Assembly (NCBI GenBank): GCA_947627405.1
Contig: CANQVY010000038.1
Coordinates: 1 to 9,788 of the forward strand
Origin: an uncultured Bacilli bacterium
GTDB taxonomy: Bacteria > Bacillota_I > Bacilli_A > RF39 > UBA660
Reading direction: 5' to 3'
Length of the DNA: 9,788 nt
The position numbers and the translations under genes were made by a program. This document shows positions 1 through 6,891 of this stretch, in pieces (position 1 is the stretch's first letter; each line of letters opens with the position of its first letter). The notes under the pieces were generated by a model. It had not been told where the DNA came from and ran no database searches. It saw nothing but the letters and a program-made list of their open reading frames with translations.

Positions 1-188
1 CATGATAATTTTTCTTGTCGCATGGCATCCTCATAAGCAAAATTATCATGCCAACCATCACCTGGAGCTTGTTCACTGGCTTCTTTTTTTAATAGACCAA
101 TTCTATAAAATTCCTGGTTTAACTGTTCTATACGATTTAAATATTCTTCATATCCAATCCTTGATAAATAAATTTTTTTCACATCCAT
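1..188 (-). CDS. GreA/GreB-like transcription factor, N-terminal part (runs off the window)
   Basis: The first 62 codons of a gene whose 3' end lies outside the window. The ATG at 188-186 follows AGGAG (200-196) with a 7-base gap, which fixes the start. The protein begins MDVKKIYLSRIGYEEYLNRI and has a helical, charged N-terminus that leads to a turn, GDGWHDNFAYEDAMRQEK. This matches the pattern of the GreA N-terminal coiled coil, where the tip reads GDLxENAEYxxAxxxQ. Gre factors enter the RNA polymerase secondary channel and stimulate cleavage of backtracked RNA through acidic residues at that tip. Here the tip is one residue longer and has Asp where GreA has Glu, so it may be a specialised paralogue rather than the housekeeping GreA. 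The C-terminal FKBP-like domain cannot be checked. It has its own promoter, just after the terminator of the upstream helD gene. An alternative ATG at 195-193 is out of frame. Confidence 0.72.
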   Translation of the reverse strand, partial: MDVKKIYLSRIGYEEYLNRIEQLNQEFYRIGLLKKEASEQAPGDGWHDNFAYEDAMRQEKLS

Positions 189-213
189 AAAACATCTCCT
201 AAAATATATCTTC

Positions 214-242
214 ATTATAATATAGATTTAAAAAAAAGAGAA
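214..242 (-). promoter_or_regulatory. Probable promoter of the Gre-like gene
   Basis: A perfect TATAAT (219-214) lies 25 bases before the ATG at 188. At a 17-base spacing the -35 position (242-237) reads TTCTCT, a poor match that falls inside the upstream terminator stem. The -10 is convincing; the -35 is not. Confidence 0.5.
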
Positions 243-269
243 GATTTTTTTATAAAATCTTAACTCTTT
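230..269 (-). terminator. Intrinsic terminator of the downstream helD gene
   Basis: Four bases after the helD stop codon, the minus strand forms AAAGAG-TT-AAGATTTT, a 5-base loop, then AAAATCTT-CTCTTT. The result is a 14-bp stem with a two-base bulge, and it runs straight into a run of eight T (237-230). Stem plus U-tract is the classic intrinsic terminator layout, though the stem is AT-rich. Confidence 0.8.
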
Positions 270-273
270 GCAA

Positions 274-2457
274 TTAACGAGTAGTCGCTGTTTTTTGTTT
301 AGGAAGTTTTTCTCCTTGATTTACCATAGTTTTTAAAGGTCTTGTTAATTCTTTATCATATACAACATCTACCTCATGAAGTGCTCTTGTCAAGGCAACA
401 TATAAAAGTTTCATATCCAAATCGTTATTGGAATTATATACATTTTCAGAAGCATTATTAATAATTACTGCATCAAATTCCAATCCTTTCGCAATCGCAT
501 TCGATATTGTAATTACATCATTAGCTATATTGTAATCACTCGTTTTAGAAGTAATATTCTGAGGCGTTATTCCTATAAAACTTAAATCATCATTTATATA
601 ATTTGTAAGTAAATCATTCTTACTAATAATGGCAATGCTCTTATATCCTTTTTTCCTATATTCTATAATTTTTGATTTAATATGTTCTGGGGCATGCACC
701 ATATCATAGTCATGAAATTCAACTTGTCTTCCATGACGAATAACATCTTCTGATTGACTCATACCAATATGTTTTGCAACCAAATCCGCTGTTTTCATAA
801 TTTCATCTGTAGTTCTATAGCTCCTATTTAATTCAATCGTTTTAATATCTGGAAAAATGGTAGTTAATTCTTCCCAAGAATCAATCGATCTATAATTGTA
901 TATTGATTGTGCCAAGTCCCCATAAATACTAAAAGTAGAATTTTTAAATATCTCTTTTAATACGCCAAAATTAAATATACTAAGATCCTGTGCCTCATCA
1001 ATTACCATATGTCTAATACTTTGATATTCCTTTAAATCCATAATTTGTGAAGCAATATATAAAAGTGCAGCAATATCTTCAAAATCATAAACCTTATTTT
1101 TAATATGATTCTTTGTTAAAGATCTTAAATCCCTAATTTCCTCATAATTAGAAAAATCATATTTAGTAATATCGTGAATAAAATTACTATATAAAGTTGT
1201 TACACTTTTTGTTAAAGGAGAAAAATAACGAACAATATCACTCTTAAATTTTTGCTTTAATTTTGCATCTAATCTTTCAAACCTTTTTCGAATTTTTTTA
1301 CATTCTTCAATATTTCCTTTATTTTGATCTAATAAATCTAATTTTCTTTTATTAAAGGCTGTTTTAAAAGATAATTGATTATTTTCTACATAAGAAGTTA
1401 AATATAATATTGTCTTAGAAACAGCACCAGCAATATTTGGATAAGTATGATATGCCATATTAAAATTATCTAAAATGACTTCTTGTGGTATGATTCTAAA
1501 TTCATCTATATCTATATCTCCGTTATGAATCGTTTTTTCAACTAATTTTTGCATATAGTTTTTTAACATAGTTCTATAAATCAAACTACCTTTAAATTTA
1601 TCAATAGTAGTTAAATCTTTTCCGTTAATTTTATTATTTAATTTGCTATTAATAGAAGTAAATTGAATATCCTCCCCAATGATTCTTCTAGTCAATTCTT
1701 CCATTGTATATTGATTTACATCACTGACATCCAAATCAGGAAGTACCGTTTTAATATAATCCATAAATACTGTATTAGGACCAATAACTAAATATTGGTC
1801 AGCTGAAATTCCATTTCTATAATTATACTCTAAGTAGGCAATTCGATGAAGGGCAACCGTCGTTTTACCACTTCCCGCAACACCTTGAATAATATTATTT
1901 TCAGAAATAGGTCTTCTAATAATATAATTTTGTTCTCCCTGAATAGTAGCAACAATGTTTTTTAATCTTTTATCATTATTTGTATTTAAATAAGTTTGTA
2001 ACAATTGATCATTAGAAACAATATCCACATCAAAATAATCAATTAATTTAGAATCTTCTATATTATATTGCCTTTTTAATTGAAGTTCTCCAGTAATTTT
2101 TCCATTAGGAGCGAGATAAGAAGCTGGCCCTATATTACTATCATAATATAAAGTAGAAATTGGAGCCCTCCAATCCGAAACAATAATATCAGTACCATCT
2201 AAAACCGCATTTTTTCCTATATACACATCATTTTTATGATCTTCTCTTTGGAAAAGAATTCGCCCAAAATAAGGTTTATCAATACTTTGAGTCAATTTTC
2301 TTAATCGATTGGCACTATCCTTTAATGCCCTTTCCATATGAATAGGATCATTTTTATATATATTTCTAATTCTACTCTGATGAATTTCTTCTTCTTTTAT
2401 TAATCTTTTAATAATTTCCAAAGTATCTTTTAATTTATTTAATTCTAACTGTTCCAT
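274..2457 (-). CDS. helD: HelD-family RNA polymerase recycling ATPase, paralogue 1
   Basis: A 727-residue superfamily 1 (UvrD/Rep-like) ATPase of the HelD type. HelD binds core RNA polymerase and uses ATP to strip it from nucleic acid and recycle it. Visible in order: a charged N-terminal arm (about 1-60); the HelD signature KPYFGRI (61-67) and SDWRAPISTLYYDS (94-107); Walker A GVAGSGKTT (192-200); a diverged central HelD-specific region (about 250-470); Walker B IDEAQD (486-491); GDLAQSIYNYRS (513-524); RSYRTT (545-550); KGLEFDAVII (657-666); and the arginine-finger motif YVALTRALHE (686-695). All ATPase motifs are intact. From memory, B. subtilis HelD has a longer N-terminal arm and about 774 residues. 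The basic tail after residue 705 is absent from paralogue 2. GGAGG at 2468-2464, six bases before the ATG, supports the start. It has its own promoter and terminator, so is probably monocistronic. Confidence 0.92.
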   Translation of the reverse strand: MEQLELNKLKDTLEIIKRLIKEEEIHQSRIRNIYKNDPIHMERALKDSANRLRKLTQSIDKPYFGRILFQREDHKNDVYIGKNAVLDGTDIIVSDWRAPISTLYYDSNIGPASYLAPNGKITGELQLKRQYNIEDSKLIDYFDVDIVSNDQLLQTYLNTNNDKRLKNIVATIQGEQNYIIRRPISENNIIQGVAGSGKTTVALHRIAYLEYNYRNGISADQYLVIGPNTVFMDYIKTVLPDLDVSDVNQYTMEELTRRIIGEDIQFTSINSKLNNKINGKDLTTIDKFKGSLIYRTMLKNYMQKLVEKTIHNGDIDIDEFRIIPQEVILDNFNMAYHTYPNIAGAVSKTILYLTSYVENNQLSFKTAFNKRKLDLLDQNKGNIEECKKIRKRFERLDAKLKQKFKSDIVRYFSPLTKSVTTLYSNFIHDITKYDFSNYEEIRDLRSLTKNHIKNKVYDFEDIAALLYIASQIMDLKEYQSIRHMVIDEAQDLSIFNFGVLKEIFKNSTFSIYGDLAQSIYNYRSIDSWEELTTIFPDIKTIELNRSYRTTDEIMKTADLVAKHIGMSQSEDVIRHGRQVEFHDYDMVHAPEHIKSKIIEYRKKGYKSIAIISKNDLLTNYINDDLSFIGITPQNITSKTSDYNIANDVITISNAIAKGLEFDAVIINNASENVYNSNNDLDMKLLYVALTRALHEVDVVYDKELTRPLKTMVNQGEKLPKQKTATTR

Positions 2458-2509
2458 GATCCGCCTCCAATATATAGTTATTTGATTGGCTTCATTGATA
2501 ATTTCTCAT

Positions 2510-2538
2510 ATTATATCAAATTTAATATAAATTTGCAA
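2510..2538 (-). promoter_or_regulatory. Strong promoter of helD paralogue 1
   Basis: TTGCAA (2538-2533), exactly 17 bases, then a perfect TATAAT (2515-2510), about 52 bases before the ATG at 2457. This is a near-consensus housekeeping sigma promoter and means the gene does not depend on read-through from its upstream paralogue. Confidence 0.8.
2517..2535. repeat. Perfect 19-base palindrome within the helD-1 promoter (candidate operator)
   Basis: CAAATTTA, a three-base centre, then TAAATTTG: perfect eight-base arms. It fills the spacer between -35 and -10 and overlaps the end of the -35 hexamer, the position expected of a repressor operator. AT-rich palindromes of this size also occur by chance in such DNA, so operator function is inferred from position only. 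Confidence 0.4.
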
Positions 2539-2558
2539 TAGAGGAATGATTACATTAG

Positions 2559-2593
2559 AAAAAACATAAGTACAGCAGTATCTATACTATGTT
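2559..2593 (-). terminator. Intrinsic terminator of helD paralogue 2
   Basis: Directly after the TAG stop (2596-2594) the minus strand reads AACATAGTA, a loop, then TACTTATGTT followed by T residues (run of six at 2564-2559). This makes a 9-bp stem with one bulged base and a short U-tract. It separates the two helD transcription units. Confidence 0.65.
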
Positions 2594-4693
2594 CTACATA
2601 AGTGGAATTGTTAATTTTTCTTCATACATAATTATCATTTCATGAAGAGCTCTAGTCATGGATACATATAAACTCTTCATATCCGATGAACTATTTGAAT
2701 CGAAGCTCTTTTCTCCTGCATCTACAATAATAACTGCATCAAATTCTAAACCTTTAGAATTTTTACTTGATACAATGCATATTCCATTATCATAATCTAT
2801 ACTTTCATTATTTATGAGCGTAAGGTCAATATTTTTCTTTTTTAATTCATTATATATAGTAGTAACTTCTTGATCATCATTACTGATTAATGCAATAGAA
2901 CTATATTTTTTAGTCTTTAATAAATTTATTTGATCATATAAATCCTCATATTTATCTCTTAATTGCATATACTTTACATTTTCTCCATGTCTAATAACCG
3001 GATCTGCAGGTTTCAAACCTATATAATTCAATACCTTATTCGCTTCGTTCATGATTTCAATGGTAGTTCTATAGCTTTTTAATAAATATTCAATAGAACA
3101 ATCATTTTTAAAAATTTCGTGATTCACTTCCTCCCAAGAGTCTATACTTCTATAATCATATATGGATTGTGCTAAATCCCCAAAAATACTAAAATGACTT
3201 GCATTAAGAATCTTTTTTAATACAAAAAAGTTAAATACCCCATAATCTTGTGCTTCATCAACAATAGTATGTTTATAATTTTTATATTTTTCAGAACCAT
3301 GCAATCTATAATGCAAATACATCAATCCAGCTAAGTCATCAAAATTATACATATTTGTTTTGTTACATTTAAAATCTTTTTGTATTTGAGTACATATGAA
3401 ACGATCATCACAATATTTATGAAAATTCAATAGAAAATGATTATATAAGGCAGTAGTTTTTTTATTTAAAAATGGAAAATGTTTTTTCAATAATACAATT
3501 CCATTATTATTAGTAATTTCCTTTTTCAAATCATTATATATTTTATAACTGTTTTTCTCATCAACATGTTTAACATATATTGTATATAAATTATTTAAAA
3601 TTTCTTCTTTATTATTTTTAATGTAGGTAGAACATAACAAAATAGTTTTATTAATTTTTGATTGTATGTTTTCATATAAAGTATCACTGATACTATCATA
3701 AGTCTTTTTTATGAAATTAGCGTTTAAAATTGTATAGTAACTTACAGTTAAATCTTTTGTTGGTACTACTTCATTTTGTTCTAAATAATTTATATATTTA
3801 TCGATTAATCTAGCATAATCCATAGATAATTTATATTTATTGCTATTAAATTTATCTTTTAAAGAAGGTCTATAAAGAATAACAAAATTTTCATTCAAAT
3901 ACTCTAAACATAATTCATCAAAGGTTAATTGAGGAACATTTACCACATCTAAATCAGGAAGAATTGAGGAAATATATTTAATAAAAAATTTATTAGGACC
4001 AATAACCATATATTGATTTGAATTTATTACGTTTCTATAATTATAAGCCAAATATGCAATTCGATGAAGAGCCACTGTTGTTTTTCCAGAACCAGCTACT
4101 CCTTGAACAATAACATTATCATAAATATTTTTTCGAATTACTTCATTTTGTTCATCTTGTATAGAGCTAACAATATTTTTTAATCGATTATCTGCATTCA
4201 CACTTAAATATGGCCTTAAAATTTCATCATTTGCTACCGTATCTACATCATTAAAAGAATTAAGTTTACCATCTTCTATATCATATTGTCTTTTCAGCAA
4301 CATTTGACCAGTTATTTTTCCATCTGGTGAATCATATTGAACTTTTCCTAAATTACTATCATAATAAAGTGAAGCAATAGGAGCTCTCCAATCCACTGTA
4401 ATAATATTATTATCAAAGTCATACACTCCAACTTTGCCAATATAACAGATATCTGTCTGATTATGACCTTCCTCTTTAAAATCGATTCGGGCAAAATATG
4501 GCTTTTTTAATCCTTCTGTAATTACTCTTTTTTTATTTGTATATTGCCTTAATAAAGTATCAAGCAATTCTTCGTTATGTTTATATTTATCAGGTAAATG
4601 ATCGATCATCAATCCTAAATCTTCTATCACTTCACCATATTTATTTTTTATTTCTTCTAATTTTGCTAATTCTATTTGTTTTTCCTTATCCAT
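2594..4693 (-). CDS. HelD-family RNA polymerase recycling ATPase, paralogue 2
   Basis: A 699-residue HelD-type superfamily 1 ATPase, clearly paralogous to the protein encoded immediately downstream. Motifs in order: charged N-terminal arm (about 1-62); KPYFARIDF (64-72); VDWRAPIASLYYDS (100-113); Walker A GVAGSGKTT (198-206); Walker B VDEAQD (478-483); GDLAQSIYDYRS (505-516); KSYRTT (539-544); KGLEFDAVII (647-656); YVSMTRALHE (676-685). The N-terminal signature and the motor motifs are conserved with paralogue 1. The central part between Walker A and Walker B (about 250-475), the HelD-specific domain contacting RNA polymerase, is far more diverged and Lys/Asn rich. The protein ends right after the last motor strand. 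The SD sequence GGGAG lies five bases before the ATG. All ATPase residues are present, so this is an intact, diverged copy, not a relic. Rifamycin protection is known for some HelD relatives but cannot be claimed here. Confidence 0.9.
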   Translation of the reverse strand: MDKEKQIELAKLEEIKNKYGEVIEDLGLMIDHLPDKYKHNEELLDTLLRQYTNKKRVITEGLKKPYFARIDFKEEGHNQTDICYIGKVGVYDFDNNIITVDWRAPIASLYYDSNLGKVQYDSPDGKITGQMLLKRQYDIEDGKLNSFNDVDTVANDEILRPYLSVNADNRLKNIVSSIQDEQNEVIRKNIYDNVIVQGVAGSGKTTVALHRIAYLAYNYRNVINSNQYMVIGPNKFFIKYISSILPDLDVVNVPQLTFDELCLEYLNENFVILYRPSLKDKFNSNKYKLSMDYARLIDKYINYLEQNEVVPTKDLTVSYYTILNANFIKKTYDSISDTLYENIQSKINKTILLCSTYIKNNKEEILNNLYTIYVKHVDEKNSYKIYNDLKKEITNNNGIVLLKKHFPFLNKKTTALYNHFLLNFHKYCDDRFICTQIQKDFKCNKTNMYNFDDLAGLMYLHYRLHGSEKYKNYKHTIVDEAQDYGVFNFFVLKKILNASHFSIFGDLAQSIYDYRSIDSWEEVNHEIFKNDCSIEYLLKSYRTTIEIMNEANKVLNYIGLKPADPVIRHGENVKYMQLRDKYEDLYDQINLLKTKKYSSIALISNDDQEVTTIYNELKKKNIDLTLINNESIDYDNGICIVSSKNSKGLEFDAVIIVDAGEKSFDSNSSSDMKSLYVSMTRALHEMIIMYEEKLTIPLM

Positions 4694-4747
4694 ATTTACT
4701 CCCTTTTTTATATATTCATCATTAAAAATATGTATCTATCATCACAA

Positions 4748-4762
4748 TACTATTTTATAGTA
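4748..4762. repeat. Perfect 15-base palindrome over the helD-2 -10 box (candidate operator)
   Basis: TACTAT, three bases, ATAGTA: perfect six-base arms. The right arm coincides with the proposed -10 hexamer of helD paralogue 2. No T-run follows on either strand, so it does not look like a terminator. It differs in sequence from the palindrome at the other helD promoter. Confidence 0.35.
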
Positions 4763-4785
4763 GTATATCACTTCTTTAAAGTCAA
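4757..4785 (-). promoter_or_regulatory. Probable promoter of helD paralogue 2
   Basis: TTGACT (4785-4780) is a five-of-six -35 match, followed by a 17-base spacer and TACTAT (4762-4757), a four-of-six -10. It starts only four bases after the stop codon of the kinase gene and leaves a leader of about 55-60 bases. No clear terminator separates it from the upstream operon, so some read-through into helD is possible. Confidence 0.55.
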
Positions 4786-4789
4786 TATT

Positions 4790-5704
4790 TTATTTTTTTA
4801 ATTTCATTTTATATTCATTAGGATTGCAATACCAAAGTGGTTTGTTTTGAGTAAATCCCTGAAAGTCCTGAAAAGTTTGATACGATCTATGAATCATATC
4901 GTCAATCAAGCCTTGATTATTATATTTTTGAGCCCAAACAATTTTATTTAAGCTAAGATAAGCACTATAAATTGCAAAACTATCCCAAAAAAGAGTGTTT
5001 TCCTCTTTTTCCAAATACCCATTAATAATACCAATGCTAAATGGAATATTAAAAAAACGATTATACATTTGTACTTGATGAAAATCATAATAGGAATAAT
5101 TAGCGCCTGTAGATCCGAAATCAATAAATCCTATATCATTATTCTCATTTATAATGATATTACTTTCCGTTAAATCACTATGAATGAGTGATACAGGTTG
5201 TCGATATAGTTTATCAATATTATCATAAACATAGTTAAGTACAATGTCTCTGTGCTCTAGTGAGATATCTTTTGTTTCAAATGATTTTAGTTTAAATATA
5301 ATTTTATCAACTTTATCATGAACATCTGTATTTTTTGTTATGTTATGTAATAGTTTGATTTTTTTGCCTACTTCTATCCCTATTTCATACATTTCAATAT
5401 CACTTCTATTTTTCGACCAATCTTTTAATGTTAACCCTTCTACCCAAGACAAGATATAATAATATTCATCACCCAACTTAGAAAATTTAATAGGAGTTGG
5501 AGTAATTATATTTATACTTTCTAATTCTTTTAATGTATCAAATTCTACTTTCTTTTTTTGAACTTGATCTTGAGAAAAAATTTTTAAAATATATTTTTGA
5601 TTTTTAAATTCAAAAGAATATTTTTTACATAAATCATAGCCGATACTAATTACATTTAAGTTTTTCCACTCTTTACTACTTGGTATCTGTGTTATTATAC
5701 TCAT
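4790..5704 (-). CDS. APH/choline-kinase-like phosphotransferase
   Basis: A 304-residue protein of the aminoglycoside phosphotransferase/choline kinase fold, which moves phosphate from ATP to a small hydroxyl-bearing substrate. Numbered from the ATG: YILKIF with a candidate ATP-binding Lys (41); hinge ILSWVEGLTL (84-93); the Brenner catalytic motif HSDLTESN (175-182); and metal-binding DFG (195-197). All key positions are filled, so it should be active. No membrane segment or signal is seen. The start is set at ATG 5704, because GAGG (5714-5711) lies six bases before it. A GTG at 5716 would add four residues but overlaps that Shine-Dalgarno and the upstream stop. It is the last gene of the operon, eight bases after the glycosyltransferase stop. 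Antibiotic, sugar, choline or spore-coat (CotS-like) substrates are all possible; the glycosyltransferase partner favours a glycan-related role, which is inference. Confidence 0.8.
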   Translation of the reverse strand: MSIITQIPSSKEWKNLNVISIGYDLCKKYSFEFKNQKYILKIFSQDQVQKKKVEFDTLKELESINIITPTPIKFSKLGDEYYYILSWVEGLTLKDWSKNRSDIEMYEIGIEVGKKIKLLHNITKNTDVHDKVDKIIFKLKSFETKDISLEHRDIVLNYVYDNIDKLYRQPVSLIHSDLTESNIIINENNDIGFIDFGSTGANYSYYDFHQVQMYNRFFNIPFSIGIINGYLEKEENTLFWDSFAIYSAYLSLNKIVWAQKYNNQGLIDDMIHRSYQTFQDFQGFTQNKPLWYCNPNEYKMKLKK

Positions 5705-5710
5705 ATATAG

Positions 5711-5719
5711 CCTCACTTT
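5711..5719 (-). promoter_or_regulatory. Ribosome binding site that decides the kinase start
   Basis: The minus strand reads AAAGTGAGG, then six bases, then ATG (5704). The SD overlaps the TGA stop of the glycosyltransferase (5715-5713) and contains the GTG that could be mistaken for the start. This arrangement favours ATG 5704 and translational coupling. Confidence 0.6.
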
Positions 5720-6882
5720 AATATATAATTTTTAAACAGCTGTTTATAAGGAACATTAGAATCTTTATAAATTCTAAATTTATATATTTTAAAATATTTA
5801 AATATATACCAAATTTTATTATATAGATTATTTATAAATAGTAAATTGTTTTTTTTATAAATATAATGTTCATCTTTGGCATAGTTTTTTAAATTATCAT
5901 TAGATGTAATAATAAAAGGTCCTTTCCCATAAGCAACAGGAAGCAAAGAAATATGGCAATCAATATATATAATTTTTGCTTTTTTCACTTGATTGATCAG
6001 TTCTTGATTTTTGTTTAATTTATATGTTTTATTAATGATTACCACCTTGCATCGATCATGAGAAAAAATCAAATTATGTGGCAATGTACCACTTAAACAT
6101 GCGAATTCATCACAACTTTTATAATACTTTATTTGTTCAATCAAAGATAATTTTTCTGGATAAATAGAAATATAATTATTTTGATTAAAAAATTTTTCTA
6201 CACTTCTTTCTCCTCTATCCTTTGATTTGGACTTTTCAAAGAATCTTCTTGATAAGTAGATCTTCTTTGGTATATTCTTATCTTTTTTTACTTTGTTACA
6301 TACTTTTTCAAAAATAGACTTATACTCTTTAGTAAAATACTTTCCAGGGTATATGGAAACTTCTGGAACAATTACTTTTTTAAATTGGGTAGGCTTATCC
6401 AAAATAATAATATTTTCCGTTTTTATTCCAAATAAATTCATAAATTCTAAATAATTACCATCAATATCCATTTGCTGAAACAATTTAGATGTAAAAACCA
6501 CTTTATATTTATTTTCCTTACCTTGAACATACCAAAGCCTAGAAACAATATCTATAATAAAATGTCCCCAGTGTTTATAAAAAAAATTTAAATAAACAAC
6601 CGTTTCATCAATATATTCAACATCATAATTTGATATGTCATAACTTCCATTTACTCGATCAATCATATTATAAGCCAATTGAGCTGAGGATTGCACATAT
6701 TCACCAGATTCGTAAATAACTCCTCCAGCCCCTTGAGACGTATGAACCCCATCTTTCATAGATACAGGCAGTACAATTCCACGATCAATAATATCAACAT
6801 GTAATTTTTTTTTGCTGTAATATTGTTTTTTAGACTCTGAAATATATTGCTTTTTAGATAAATCATCTATATATTTAAACAT
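5713..6882 (-). CDS. Glycosyltransferase family 61 (DUF563) protein
   Basis: A 389-residue protein with the hallmarks of GT61/DUF563 enzymes, which transfer a sugar to a glycan or protein acceptor. Visible: YKHWGHFIIDIVSRLWYV (102-119), the family's conserved GHF..D...RLW block; KIYLSRR (207-213) followed by a conserved Arg-rich turn and RSVEKFF (226-232); YPEKLSLIEQIKYY (241-254); and SGTLPHNLIF (264-273), the nucleotide-sugar site variant that replaces the more familiar HGA. A basic, aromatic C-terminus (355-389) has no clear transmembrane helix, so the enzyme is probably cytoplasmic or membrane-associated. The start follows AGAGGTG, which overlaps the preceding gene's stop; the gap is nine bases. 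The downstream kinase starts eight bases after its TGA. Its place between two kinases suggests that glycosylation and phosphorylation of one product are coupled, as an inference. Use of TGA as stop supports the standard code. Confidence 0.87.
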   Translation of the reverse strand: MFKYIDDLSKKQYISESKKQYYSKKKLHVDIIDRGIVLPVSMKDGVHTSQGAGGVIYESGEYVQSSAQLAYNMIDRVNGSYDISNYDVEYIDETVVYLNFFYKHWGHFIIDIVSRLWYVQGKENKYKVVFTSKLFQQMDIDGNYLEFMNLFGIKTENIIILDKPTQFKKVIVPEVSIYPGKYFTKEYKSIFEKVCNKVKKDKNIPKKIYLSRRFFEKSKSKDRGERSVEKFFNQNNYISIYPEKLSLIEQIKYYKSCDEFACLSGTLPHNLIFSHDRCKVVIINKTYKLNKNQELINQVKKAKIIYIDCHISLLPVAYGKGPFIITSNDNLKNYAKDEHYIYKKNNLLFINNLYNKIWYIFKYFKIYKFRIYKDSNVPYKQLFKNYILK

Positions 6883-6891
6883 ATATCACCT

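Noticed and set aside
2..190. Plus-strand open frame of 62 codons
   Set aside because: It is the antisense shadow of the Gre-like gene, which has a good ribosome site and recognisable family features.
274..4693. UvrD-like helicases as part of an antiphage system such as Gabija
   Set aside because: The KPYFxRI and DWRAP signatures place both proteins in HelD, and no nuclease or other defence partner is present.
4537..4725. Plus-strand open frame of 62 codons, rich in Leu, Ile and Tyr
   Set aside because: It lies antisense to the N-terminus of helD paralogue 2, has no ribosome binding site, and its hydrophobic character comes from reading AT-rich coding DNA backwards.
4790..5704. Antibiotic resistance gene (aminoglycoside phosphotransferase)
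   Set aside because: The fold motifs are shared by choline, sugar and antibiotic kinases; the neighbours suggest carbohydrate metabolism and nothing shows antibiotic specificity.
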